A DNA stretch of 64,000 bases from Guillardia theta CCMP2712 (Eukaryota > Cryptophyceae > Pyrenomonadales > Geminigeraceae): positions 524,527-588,526 of the forward strand of contig NW_005434667.1 of assembly GCF_000315625.1 (NCBI RefSeq), in the 5' to 3' direction. Positions 26,711 through 42,100 of the stretch are shown piece after piece (positions within the stretch are counted from its first letter, which is position 1; every line of letters starts with the position of its first letter). The position numbers and the translations under genes were made by a program. The notes below the pieces were generated by a model. The model had not been told where the DNA came from. It saw nothing but the letters and a program-made list of their open reading frames with translations, and did not search any database.

Positions 26711-27485
26711 TAGTGAACTTGAATCTTTGAACCCGGCGTTAACCTTGAACCGTGTGCCACCCAATCCTTGAATCCCGGCCGCGATTGAATGACATGACTG
26801 GGGCAGTGACGGAGGAGGAGTGGATCTTCAAGCAGTACTCGGCAGTGAACCCCCGGGCCCCGGCGGACTCGGAGTCACGGGCCCCGTCAGTGCCGCCGCC
26901 GCGCGCGGCGAGCCTCCGAGAGTCACGGGCCCGGGCCCGTCACGGCGTGACTCTCAGCTGAGCACGAACTTGATGATTGATGCCTCATCCCCACTATTCC
27001 CGCCATTTCAAATTGAATACCCCTACCCCAGTATTACCGGGGACTCTAGAATGTACGGGTGTTTTGATCTAATCGGATTGCTTTACCAGGTAGGGTACTG
27101 AATATACCCGTTCTAGTTAGCTGATACTTATTTAAATTTCCAGGTAGGGTTAAACAATTCTGTCGACGATCCTCAGGTAGGGTAGTACAAAGGGTACTTT
27201 TAGAGGGTGGGTGGGGTCATCTGAACAAACTCTCCCGCCCTTGCCAATGCCGTAGGTAAGCGCTTGTTGATTCCATGGAAGGCAGAGGTGAAGATGCGGG
27301 TCGAGAGAGATGATGCGAGGATGGAAGAGAAGATGTGAGGAAGAAGAGAAGATGTGAGGAGATGGGGTGCAGCAGAGGAACTTGTGAGGGAGGGGAGGGA
27401 GGGAAGCAGCATTCCACACGCCATGGAATCTAACCGATCAGCGCAGGTGTCCTGATTCTGCTTTCTTCACAGTAGGACGGTCAAC
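26711..27485. other. Intergenic: small CpG island and mixed TACCC/GGGTA tract
   Basis: Positions 26845-26955 are CpG-rich with GAGTCACGGGCCC-type words. Positions 27000-27230 carry TACCCC words and then, in the opposite sense, repeated CAGGTAGGGTA words. A short frame at 26752-26961 is treated as chance. The RPGRIP1L-like gene starts at 27486. Confidence 0.5.
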
Positions 27486-30400
27486 ATGGAGACTAAGTCA
27501 TGGGACGATATATTAATTCACGAGAAGGAGGAGAACAAACGCTTGTACCAACAGAAGAAAGATCTTGCAGAAAGGGAAAAGAACCTCGCAGCTCGGATTG
27601 CTCTGCTGAGCGAACAGAAGAAGTCACTGGATGATGGCAAATCTGTGGACGCCGTCAGCAGAGACAGCAAAGTCATCGCTCTGCAGGACAAACTCGCTGC
27701 CCTCACTCAACAACAGAAAGAGTTGGAGCTGAAGCTCAGCGCTGCGCAGAGGAAGTCTCTTCCTGCAACCCCTGAGGGTAAGAAACGACCTGCTTCAGCT
27801 GGTGCGCACAAGCAGGCCGCGCCAGCGCAAGCCATGGCGCAAGGAGATCCACATGATGCGAGGTTTGTGATCAATGACCTGAAGCAAAAGATCTTGCAGA
27901 CGAACATCCAGATCAAGAATTTGGAGGAGGAGAAAGCCATGGCAGACCTTGATTCGACACTCAACCTGTATTCCAACAATGCGTTGTCCAACGAGAATGA
28001 CCTCAAGGAATTCGAGAGGTTGAAAGAAGAGCTCAAGAACAGAGAGGCAAAGTACATCCTGGCAAAGAGCAGGTTCGACTCGCTGGACCAAGAGTACAAA
28101 GAGTACTTGGAGAAGCATAAGGAGTTGATGAACCAGGCCGACGACGTCCAGAAGCAGATCATGGACCAGCAGAAGCAGCAACGCGCAGTCGAGGCTCAAA
28201 TCAAGCAGCTGAAACTTCGTCGAGACCACGAGACGGACCTGAAGAGCATACTGGAGGACATGAAGGAAGAGCTGTCCCTTCTCAAGGAGGAGAATCAGAA
28301 GCTGAAGGAAGACAGCATGAGTGGTGAGTCAATCATCGCGCAGTCGGAAGTTCAATCCAAGGAGGTGGTGAAGCTGCAAGAAGAGAACGAGACCCTGCTG
28401 CAGAGCATCAAGGACAATCAAACACGGGCGGAAGAGCTGAAGACGCAGCTGGCCGATGCCAAGGAGATTCAGTCAAAGCTTGCTAAAGAAGTGAAGGCGC
28501 GAGAGAAGGAGATGATGGAGATGATGAAGACGCACGAGTCCTTGACCAACTCCCTGCGAGAATTCATGCAATCAGCAGAGGAGGGGAAGGATGCGGCAGA
28601 CCTGCTCCATAACAGTTCGATCATTCCCGGTAGCTCAGAGAAGCCCACCAAGGCGCAGGTATGTTCCATTGCTTACTACGATCTGTTCGCTGATGCACTG
28701 ATTAGGAGGAAGAGGGAGCGTTGAGGGCTCTTGAGCAAGTGATGGAGCATGTAGAGGCCAAGGGGATGCGCCCGTCAACGCTCTTTACGGGATGGGATGA
28801 CAATTCCGATGGTTTCGTATCCCAGGAGATTTTTGTGGAAGGGATGATGGCGTTGCGAGCTGGTCTACAGAGAGAGGAAGTTCGACGACTGTTCAAGAAG
28901 TATCTGAGCAATGCAGAGAGGTCAGAGTTGTCGGAAGACGAATTCCACAAGATGATGCAAGACGGTGAAGAGGCGCTTGCAAGGAAGAAAGAAGCAGCCG
29001 CGGGTGGTGGAGAGGACGTGAACAGGCTGAAAGCAGAAATCAGGAAATTGAGGGCTGTCAATGGCCAACTTCTTCAAGAGAAGGTTTGTTTCTTCACGGC
29101 GACGATCGCATTGAAGTGTGCCGAACAGGATGAGATGTTTCAGAAGCTGAAGGAAGCCGACAGAATGAGGAAGTCCACGGTATGTTGTTGACGGCGATGA
29201 GATGGAATCTTGATGAGCTCCTGATGTGATGTGACGACTATGACGATTCTTCTGTACCGCATCGTCCCTTGAGCATCGGCCATGCTGAATGGTCCTCTCC
29301 AGGTCAAGAGCGGAGAGCTGGAGAGCGCTGAGAGGCTTCGAGACCTGCAAACTCGTCAAGTCGGCGTCCGATGCTGAAGAGTTAGACCTGACTGGAGGTG
29401 CAGGCGGCGGAGATCAGGAAACTCGAAGAAGAGCTGTCGCTGGCCAGGTACAACGAGAAAGATCTCGAGCGACTTGTCGAGGCTCGCAACCTTTCGGAGT
29501 CTCACGACAAGACCTCTGCCTCTTTGTCCAGCAAGAAGACCAACTGTTTGGTGAGAAAGAGCTCAGGGAGTGCAAGACAGAGACAGAGAAACGAGTCAGA
29601 GAGAGGGAGAGGGAGGTAGGGTCTGGGGAGGGTCTGGGGAGGAAGATGAGGGTGAAATGTGTACAGCCTTGGGGAGGAGGAGGAGGAGAAGAAGAAGAAG
29701 AGGATGGGAGGGTGTGACGGACACCTCCAGATCCTCAACTTGTCCTCGTTCAAGCTGGAGGAATGGAAGGACGAGGAGCCCACAACCTTCTTCTCCATCG
29801 ACTTCTTCGCGCATGAGACGCAAGTGACCAACCCCGTTACCGGCCTTGAAGTGAGCTTGGGATGGAGCCGTGAGTTCGAGCTGGAGGTCGACGACGTCTT
29901 CCTTGAGTACGTGGAGAGAGAGTCGATCATCCTCGACCTCATGAGGAGGACGAGTGGTGAAGTTCCCTTCTCCCGCATGGCGTCGGCTGATGTTCGCCTC
30001 GCCCCGCTCATGGAGGATGCTGGCATCCTGAACCAACGTCTTGAACTCTTCGGCATTGACGGAAAGAAACTTGGCTACGTCGTTGTGAACATCCGCATGA
30101 AGGACTCCATCGCTCCCCTCGTGGCCTCCTATCGTAGAATCAAAGACAGGACCTCAGAAGCCGCGAGCATGGAAGCTGCCGCCTTCTTCCGCCACATCTC
30201 TGTTCCTCTGGACCAAATCGTCCTCAACGTCATCGTCGTGCGCTGCCAAGGGCTGCGGTCCTCTCGCTACGGCGTTCTGCCATGGCCGTACGTACAGTAC
30301 GAGCTTCCAGGGTCAGGGGAGGACCCGCACACGACCAAGACGGTGGAGAAGGAAGGAAACCCCGTCTACGAGGACAGGAGGAGCTGGAGGTTGAAGAGCC

Positions 30401-33400
30401 CTGCGACTGCGTTCGCACTGCGAGACCTCGAGCTGGAGGTCTTCGTGTTTGATGACAATGAGACAGACGACCTGCAGGTACGTCGAACACTCACGATCCT
30501 TCCACTCCCTCTCCTGCTCCCTGCCCTTCGTGTGCCTCTTCCTCCTTCGGTCGCTGGCTACCATTTCCTGCGATCTGCTCGTCTCTGGCACTTTATATCT
30601 CTTGTTTTGGATTTGCTGCCTCACTCGCCTTGCAGGCGTTCGTCGGGCTAGCGAAAGTCAGTCTGGCCCAGCTCTTCCAACAGGACAGCCCCAAGATCGA
30701 TGGAGATTTTCGGCTGCAAGACAGCAGAGGAGCGGAGAATGGCACGATTTCCTTGCAGATCTCCTGGTCCAGAAGCGAGACCTCCTCCCCTGCCCCTTTT
30801 CCCGTTGAGGGCTCCGAGAAGAAGGCAGCTCCGAAAGAAGCGTCCCCGCAGGATAGCATGAAAAAGTTCTTCGATCTGATATCAAGAAGAGGACAGGATC
30901 ACCTCAAGTCTTTCGATGAGATCGATGCGAAGAAGGACGGCATAATAGACGAAGACGAGTTCATGGCGGAGATGGAGAAGCATTCCTCCTCGATCTCAAA
31001 GTCGGAGGTGACGGCAACCCTAAACTGCCATTTCCTCCTCGTTCTCCTTAGATCTTCCCATTGAGCTCCTCCAACCTACTCCGTGCTCAGTCTCACTCCG
31101 CTCGCAGGCAAAGAGTCTCTTCCAACACATGCGCGAGAGACGAGGAGCGATCGATGTGGCAAGCTGGCACTTGAATAGCCTTCCTACCCTCAAGACTGCG
31201 ATTATCACAGCTAATCCCCCTGAGATAGAAGGAAACATTGTCTTCCTCCTCAAGAATTTATCGGTTTGTCTCTTTTCCTCTGATTTCCCCTACTTCACAA
31301 CCTCACCATGTTCCCTCCTCTTTCAAGTGTCATTCTGACTTGCCTACCAGTTCAACACAGACTTGCTTTCAGTTTGCGACCTCTTGAAGTTTGAGGTTGA
31401 GGTTTCGAGACTTGAAGACAGAAAGCAGACAAGTCGGGTCTACGAGACACCCTCACGTGACAAGTCGCTCTCGACGTTCGAGAAGTTTGCGATCAGAGTC
31501 GGCCAGGAGCAGGTGAGCAGCGGCAGACGCTTTTGCTGTTTTGATCTTAAGGCTGTCCAGGATGTTGTGACGAGGCTGGAGCCGATCTTCTCTCAGAGTT
31601 CAACGTCGGAAGTTCACCTCACCCTCGCGGTGAAAGGGGTGACTTTCGATCGTGTGCTACAAGAGAAGCAAGTGCTGGCAACCTGCAGGCTCGACCTCAA
31701 GAAGCTTTGGAGGGAAGGGAAGGACCGAGAAGAGCTCGCGAGCCCTGTACGCTCCTCTCTCCCCTCGGGGCTCTGTTGACTCATGGCTCACCAGATCATG
31801 GATGCAAGGCAGCATGAGGTTGGGACTGTAAGGGGCTCGCTCTATCTGATGCAGGTGCTCACCTCCTTCCTCCTCCCTTCCTCCTCCTCTCCTGTCTTGT
31901 CCCATCCTTGAGTCTTGTAGGTGACTTGCTGCCGCAGCCCCTGTCCAAGATCGAGAAGCTGGTCACAAAGGCAGCAGAGGCCGAGCAAAAGGCTGCGAAA
32001 CAGAGCGTGTCCTCCTCCTTCTCCAAGCTGAAGCCAGGCACCGGCCATATCCAGCTCCAGCTCCAGCAGATCAGTCTGCAGGATCCCTCTGACCCAGCGA
32101 TCAAGGAGGCAGGGGCGAACTTGTGCGTCTCTGCCAACTTCTTCGACCTGCAGACAGCAGAGGAGGAATGGAAACAGCGATCCTCCTCCTTCGACCTGGT
32201 GAGCTCAGGCGAGCCTGTGCTTGGCAGCTCTGATCCGCCTCCTTCAGCCGCAGTCTCTCCATCTGAACCACATGATCGAATTTCCCATCGACGCAGAGCA
32301 CAACGAGAGTCACCTGAACTACTTCGTGCGCTGCTTGAAAGCAGATGAGGACAGAGACAGGGGAGCGATCAAGGTCCTGCTGCTCAACAGCCCCAAGGAC
32401 GGTGGAGAGGAAGGAGGCGAAGCTGCCAAGGTGCTGGCTGTCTCTCAGCTCTCCATCTTCGACCTCCTTCACCTTCGGCCGGAGGACAACCAGGTCGGTC
32501 AAGTCCGACGTGTCCCTGATCGCTGACCGCGAGCTAGCAGGAGTTGAAGTGCAGCGCAAGGCTGCTGGAGCCAAAGACGTCCAGAGTCATGGGAGAGGTG
32601 GTGGCGACCTTGAAGTTGCAGAACCTGAACATATTCAACTTCACGAGTTGCACTTTCAGCCCCCATGACCTGGAGAGGCACGTGGGCATCTTGCTGAAGA
32701 GTGTTGCTCTTCGCCCCAGCGCGCATGTCAGGGACGTGGAGAGAGTGAGTCTGGTCGTCGATCTTGAAGGTTGCGCGAGTTACAGGTCAAAGGCTGTGTT
32801 TGTCAAGGAGACGTCAGTTGACCAGGTGCTGTGGGAGGCATCGTAATGCTGCTGACGTCACGTCAGAAACTGCGAGAGAGATTGTCTCTGAATGAGAAGA
32901 TCCTGGTTGACGTGGACAAGTATCCTCTGATCAGCTCGAAGCTCGCCGCAGGGAGGAGGATGGAAGTCAACATCACGTTGATCAGCGCCAGCGATTCATC
33001 CGTCGTTGCCGAACTCCACGAGACCTCACTGGTGCTGTCGGCGGAGCTCGCAATGGACGCGTTTGACCTGTTTGGTATCAGAGTCTGGAGCAAGACCTGC
33101 GTGACCGCGAGTTCGAGCTGAAGGACAAGGCCGGGCAAGTAGCTGCTATTTGCAAGATCGACTGGTTGGCCGACAAGGCTGTGCCGGTGAGTGTTGGAGT
33201 GACGCTGAAAGTTCTTGACGAGTCAGCAGGCTGCGGGCAAGGTTGAGGTCCCGACGAGCAAGCTCGGTTTCACCTTGAAATCTGTGATGACGAACAACCC
33301 GCCATGGCCTCGCTCACATGTTTACAGCTGTCGTTGGAGAGCGGCGACCAGTCCAAGAGCGAGGAGGTGGAAGACGTTGTGGTTGAGCTGAAGGTGGTGG

Positions 33401-35179
33401 GAGAGGTCAGCTGAAGCTCGGCTGTGCTCTCAACTTTGACACTTATGCCTTGCAGAGAGTAGGGGATTACAAGAAGGCTCCTTTGAAAGAGCTTGCAGAT
33501 TCGGATGAGACCTTGAATGTGAGCTCTGAGATTTCCTCGTGCGAATAGACTGATTTTGAAATGTTTCGATGAAATCAAGGTTGACCTCTCAGACCTGGCA
33601 GACACCAGCAGCCAGAAGAGCTGGAGGGATTTGATCTCAAGCAAGAATTCCCAACAGGGCAACCCGATGACTCTAGAGCTGATCGTTTCATCGTCCAAAG
33701 GAGAACAGGCTGAAGAGATGTGCAGAGGAAGGTAATGCGAGGAGCGTGTGGCTGTCGAGGTGGGAGAGCTGAACCTGCGACAGGATGGAATTTGGAGATT
33801 GGATAGCTGGGGATGTTGAGGACCGAGAGGTCAAGGTAGACCTCAAGGGCAAGGTGAGGGCAAGGAGGGGAGCAGTGGAGCGAGGGGAAGAGGAGAAGGA
33901 GGAGGAGGAGGAGGAGGAAGGTGATCCGAAGAACGCAGGACGATCAAGGGATGGGACAAGCAAGAGTGTCGGTGCAGTGCCAGCGTGCGCTGAGGACAGT
34001 CGGGATGAGGAGCCAAGAGCGAAAGGTGGAGGCAGCAACCGAGGCTTCACAGTACGTCTCAGTGAGTCCACCTGACCGGGGGCGGGCGGGTCAGGAAGTA
34101 ACTCGTTGCTGGCAGTGGACTAGGAAAGGTCTCCGTCACGTCCTGTCAGAAGGAGACAAGAGCTCGAACCTGGTCGTCACTGTTGACGTCAGACCTCTCC
34201 TCCTTCTCCTGCTATTCGTCCGAGTTGACAGTCTGGCAGTCCATGGCCTTCAAGGACGGCATGCTGTCCAACAAGTTCGCGAGCAACAAGGGCCCCGTCT
34301 TCCTGTCCGTCGACCTCTTCCAAGACGATCAGCTCTACAGCAAGGTGCTGATCAGACCGTGAAGTCGATCGCGAGCTGAAGTGTTGGTCGGAGAGGAGAG
34401 GAGAAAGGAGAGGAGAGGTTTCCCCATCTTCCCTTCTGATCGGTTCCCTATCGATGGTGGATTGCTGGTGATGGTGATGATGGATGGAATGTAGTGACAG
34501 CGATGACGATGACGATTGCGATGAAAACTTTGAATGTGATCAAGTGATTTTGCTAGGGGAACGACGAGCTCGCCATGCAGGGGACGGATGCTTACTTACT
34601 CCAGGTTTCGCAACCTCTCTTCTCCTGCTCCCCCACCCCACTCCCCTTCCAACTTCCTCCTTACTCTTGGCAGGATCGCATGACGTTCGGGGACAGCTTC
34701 CTCTTTCCCACGGGCGAGAAGTTCGTGAAGAACCGAGAGAGGATGTTGAAGAGGAAGGAGAGCGAGGAGGTGACGGGGGAGGGGGAGGGGGTTGAACGTG
34801 CTGACTGCTGGTTGCAGTTGTCAATTGAATGTCTAATGTATCAAGAACCCTGGAAGGCAGGAACGACGTGCTGTGCTCGAGGTTCAGTTACGCAGAAACG
34901 ATGGAAGGAGAGCGAGGGAAAGAAGATTCAGGTTTGCTCAACAAGCTGCTGCTTCTGCTGCTGCTGCTGCGATCAAGGAATATTTATGATCATATTGGTT
35001 CACGATAGTCTGATGTGGAAGTTGTATTTGCCTTGCCCTTGGTCTCGTCCCCCCATCCCTTGTGTCTTGATGACGTTGTCTTACTGATTCTCGCTTGCCA
35101 GGTGGAGCTCATGGATGGGAACGAGGTGGTTGCTGTTGCGAGTGTGGAGGTTTATTACAAGACATGTAATCTTGTGTGA
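27486..35179 (+). CDS. RPGRIP1L/RPGRIP1 (NPHP8/MKS5) homologue, ciliary transition-zone scaffold; many exons
   Basis: Family members assemble the transition-zone gate at the base of the cilium. Exon 1 (27486-28658) encodes ~390 residues of coiled coil (MARK-like heptads). Exon 2 (28706-29083) has a degenerate EF-hand (WDDNSDGFVSQEIF) and more coil; short coiled-coil exons follow to ~29550. A first C2 domain starts near 29710 (FKLEEWKDEEPTTFFSIDFF, ETQVTNPVTGLEV, VFLEYVERESIILDL, GYVVVNIRMK), matching the C2 of RPGRIP1L including the Tyr-Arg-rich exit helix. A second C2 (30185-30770) contains WPYVQYELPG and VFVFDDNETDDLQ. A canonical EF-hand (DAKKDGIIDEDE, ~30925-30960) follows. From 31300 to the stop (VEVYYKTCNLV) come several C2-like beta modules with many short exons. 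Exact exons beyond 30,800 are unresolved. Confidence 0.8.
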
Positions 35180-35442
35180 TGTTGCAGAATATCAAGTAAA
35201 TATCAATGACAAATTCTTCTAATTGGTCGTCTGACATGCGCACGAAGCAAGTCAGTTGCTACTCAAGCTTTCTCTTCCTTGAGTTGTCTCCTGCTGACAT
35301 CTCATTCGATTCTCTTGACATTGTCCACACCTGAAGTCTTCGACTCCGCGTGCGAAATGTGAACTCCCTGCTTGCTGCCTAACAGGATCCCAAGAAAGTT
35401 ACAATCATCATCATCATCATCATCATCAACAACAACAACATG
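35180..35442. other. Convergent gap with (ATC)n/(AAC)n
   Basis: This lies between the 3' ends of the RPGRIP1L-like gene (+) and PUS3 (-). An ATC trinucleotide run followed by an AAC run occupies 35404-35440, immediately past the PUS3 stop codon. Confidence 0.6.
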
Positions 35443-38218
<2,776 letters not shown>

Positions 38219-39121
38219 GGCAGGGGAGATGTAATCATCGCTGCTCTCCTTCCCTCCTTCCTGATGTAGATCAAATTAATCAACAAAAGTACAGGTTGCA
38301 ACGCTTCTCCTCTATCCCACACGTCCTCCCCTCCTTTCCGTTGCCTTGCCTCCCTTCATCTCCTCCCCTCGCTCTCTCCCTCTCTCCCTCGCCCCCCTGT
38401 CCGCCCCCCCTCCCGGTCTGCCCTCCCTCCCCTCGATTTTGCTCGGCCCCCCTATTAACGTAAATCCGCCCACTCGTTTCCCTCCTGCAACCCTCCATGG
38501 CCGTACCCTCCCGCCCCCTCCTCCTCCTGGCGGCCCTCACGACGCTGCTCCTGTCTTTGTTCGACTGAAAGGCGGAGCGGAGGGTGGAAGGGAGAGCGAA
38601 GGGAGGAAGGGAGAGTGAAGAGGATAATGAAGGACTTGCACTAGAGCTCGGCATTCTTCCTTCGAGGCGCTGGAGGACCAAGGTCCAAGCACGTGGCTCA
38701 ATGCTCAGCTTACAAACATCTCCGGCCTATAGTTGTTTCCGTTGAAGGGAAGCGATTCATACAGGAGCACTCTCTTCCTTACCTCGAACAAGCTCTCCCT
38801 TCCTCTCGGCCCACCCCATGACACACTCATCACAAAACTCCGTCCTCCTCAAACCTTTGCCCGCAGTCTCTTCGTCAAAGTGGCGATAGATGAATCACAG
38901 ATGGATCACAGATGTAGACGCTGTGAAGCTGAACGGAAGAGATGTACAGAGCACAATCTAACAGCATTCAAATACCCACACCTCACACAGACAAGTATCA
39001 AACAAACAACTTCTACCTTCTTACCAGACAACAGCATTCTCGACTCATCATCTTCTCTTACATTTATTAACACGTTCGCCTCCCAATCTTATTCCCCCTC
39101 ATCAACGAAGAGAGGTACTTC
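38219..39121. other. Intergenic, pyrimidine-rich
   Basis: Positions 38300-38530 are dense CCCTCC/CTCCTC pyrimidine tracts. No gene is seen. The region contains the PUS3 promoter and the 3' flank of the first receptor cyclase gene. Confidence 0.5.
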
Positions 39122-42100
39122 TCAATGCACCTGTCCCACTCCAGCAGCTTGCTGACCTATCTCCACATTCCCCAGTGAGGCCTCATCTGGTTGCACGATC
39201 TTCTCTTCCTCCCCTCCTCTTTCCACTGCAATCTCAACATTCTGGTTTCCTACAGGAGCATCGCTCGCCTCCTTGATGGTCTTGAGTTCAGGTTCCATCT
39301 TGACAGGTTCGATCCCTTCCAGGTATCGAGGAGAAACAGAACTCTCTACCCAGAACGTCTGCAGCGCCCACCAGTCAGCCTCCTCGAAACCTCCCGCACA
39401 ACACGCCTCCTCACCTTCATCTCTCCCTTCCCTTTGATTTGGATCGTGCCGCGAGGGACCAGGTGAACTTCCGTCCCCTCTGCCTGTTTCTTGAGCACCT
39501 CGGCAGCTCGCTCGGAGCAGTGGATCTTGAGAGCCTCGGAGTTGGACTCCATGCGCGAAGCTGTGTTCACCGTGTCTCCGAAGAGACAGTATCGCAGGTT
39601 CCTCGTCCCCACCACGTTGGCCACCACTGGCCCGCAGTGGAAGCCGACTCGGATCTGCACGGTGCCCTTGGAAGGATCGTCAAGGTCGACGGGGGTCGAC
39701 TGCGCAGCCTTGATGGCTCCGATGGCGAAGCGAGCGATCCTCAAGGCGTGGTCGAAGGGCTGGTCCTCCACCAGGTTGGTCACCGCCATGTACGCATCGC
39801 CGATGGTCTCGACCTGGAGGAGCGCAGCTCTTACTCTCCTCGCACGTGGTCAGGGCAGAGCACTCACCTTGAAGACGCCGTAGGTGCTGGACAAGCGGTC
39901 GAAGACCGAGTAGAGCCGGTCGAGCATGTTGGAGACCTTGACGGGGTCGAGGGTGCTGCTGATGGTTGTGAAGCCGACGATGTCGGAGAAGAAGATGGTG
40001 ACCATGTCACGGCGCTCAGGCTCGACCTTGCGACCTTCGCGCAGAGCGTTTGCAACGTGACGCCTGCGAGCAAGGATTGTCATGGCATGAGGTGACAGGC
40101 AGCGGGCAGAAGGCAGCAGAAGAGGAGGAGAGAGCAAACAGGCGATGCTCACGGGAACACGTCGTATAGAAGCTCCTCGTGCGACTTTCCACTAGCATTT
40201 GACGGCCTGTGCGGTTGATATCCTGATATCAAGCTCGAAATTGGCCCGGCATGCTGAGCATCCAGAGCCTTCAGGCGGCGCTCGACCTCCTCGAAGGGAG
40301 GGCGGAAGACAGGGTTCTTGTGCCAGCAGTCCTTCATGATGCTCACCACGTCCGAGGGACACGCGGGAGGGATGGCAGGACGCTTGTCCACCGGCCGTTT
40401 GAGATCGGCCACCTCCTCCAGCACCGTCCTGGTATCCTCTCCCTCATACGGATCCCTGCGGCTGTACACCTCTGCGAGCACGATGCCGAAGGCATACACG
40501 TCGGTCTGCGGAGTGTTGGTCCCTCCGTTGAGCAGCTCGGGGGCCATCCACAAGGGAGTGCCGCAAGCTCCCAGCTGCTTCTTCTGGCTGAGACCGAAGT
40601 CAGCGACCTTGGCTCGGAACTTTGAGTCCACCAGGACGTTCTGTGCTTTGAGATCGCCATGGACGATGAGCGGGTCTGCTGCATGAAGGAAGCGCACGCC
40701 CTGAGCGATGTCGCGGAGGATGGGAAGGATTGTCTCCCCCTCGATCACCATGGTCTCGTTGTGGAGCAAGTCGTACAGAGACCCGTGATCCATGCACTCC
40801 ATGATGAGCATGGGCTCCGTGTTCCTGTCTCCGATGATCGCGCCCATGACGGTGGTGATGCAGGGGTGGCGGAGCTTGGAGAGGATACGCATTTCTTGGA
40901 CGAAGTTAGCCTTGAGCTCGGCGTGCTTGTCCTTCTTGAAGACGCAGAAAGACAGGAGGCCAGATTCCATGTCATCATCATCGTCAGAAGATTTGTTATG
41001 AGAACCCGAGCTCAGACCCATCACAGATCCTGTACCATTGGTAGAGAATCCTTTCAAAGATCCCCGAGTGAAGTGTTTTGACGATCCCGGTCCTGCAGCC
41101 ATACTAGCATGTGCAGCGTTAGGAACAACCTGGTTTGTTGAGCTTTTCTTGCGGTCCTTGTTCTTCTTCGGGGGGATCACCCTCTTGACCGCTACTGTCG
41201 TTCCTCTGTACTCAGCTTGCACAACAAGTCCGAAGGTGCCACGTCCAAGGATCTCGACGGGGTTGTTGTACTGAAGCTCATCAGGCCTGACCAGCCACAG
41301 GGAGTCTTGTTTCCTGATCTGATGCTGCAGCCAGAGCCAGACCAAAACCATCAAAACCAAGACAACAGGAACGACGATGACAGGGATGAACCAGGCAAGG
41401 CTGAGACAATTAGACCCCGAACGAACTGAGTAACTGTCACAAACACATTCTCCTTGTGCTGTTGGAATATGATGAGTGCCGTACTCAGCCACGCAGTCAC
41501 GACTTTTGACTTCAATGAAAAGCGGGGACTGTGATATCTGCACGCCGTCTGCGAAGATTTCCACCAGCCATTGACCCTTTTCCGCAATGTCCAGCGACAA
41601 CCTGTACTGATAGCTGCCCAGCGCCTCTGCCGTGCCCTCCTGGATAGTCAAGGTGTGAAGCTTGAAGCTGACGTTCAGGTTAGCTCTCTGAAGGTTGTCC
41701 AGCACCCTGCAATCCTTCTCAGTGATGACTCATCTCTACTCTCCCTCTTTCTCATCGTATCTCTCCCTTCCCCCTCCCCTTCAATCCCCTCCCTCCTCCC
41801 ACCCCTCCTCCCTGGCTGGGTCTTGCCATCACCTGAAGATAACCGAAGTCTTCTGCGACGTGATGCCGCACACTGACATCTTGGGACATCCTACCTTGTT
41901 CTTGACATATGCTGCAGCTTGAGTGCTGTTGATTTCCTGGAACACATCCACGTCGAAGGCCTGAGTGCAAGGCTTGCAGACACACTGTGACCCCGACGGA
42001 CACGTTCGCCCCTGGCTTGAGCATCCGTCCGCTACATCCTGGGGGCTATTCTTGAAGTATCCTGGGGGACATACGATGGAGTCATAGATCGCTGTACCTC

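Noticed and set aside
26752-26961. Short ORF after the plastid methyltransferase
   Set aside because: The methyltransferase already has a natural stop at 26710. This frame runs into a CpG island and lacks splice support.
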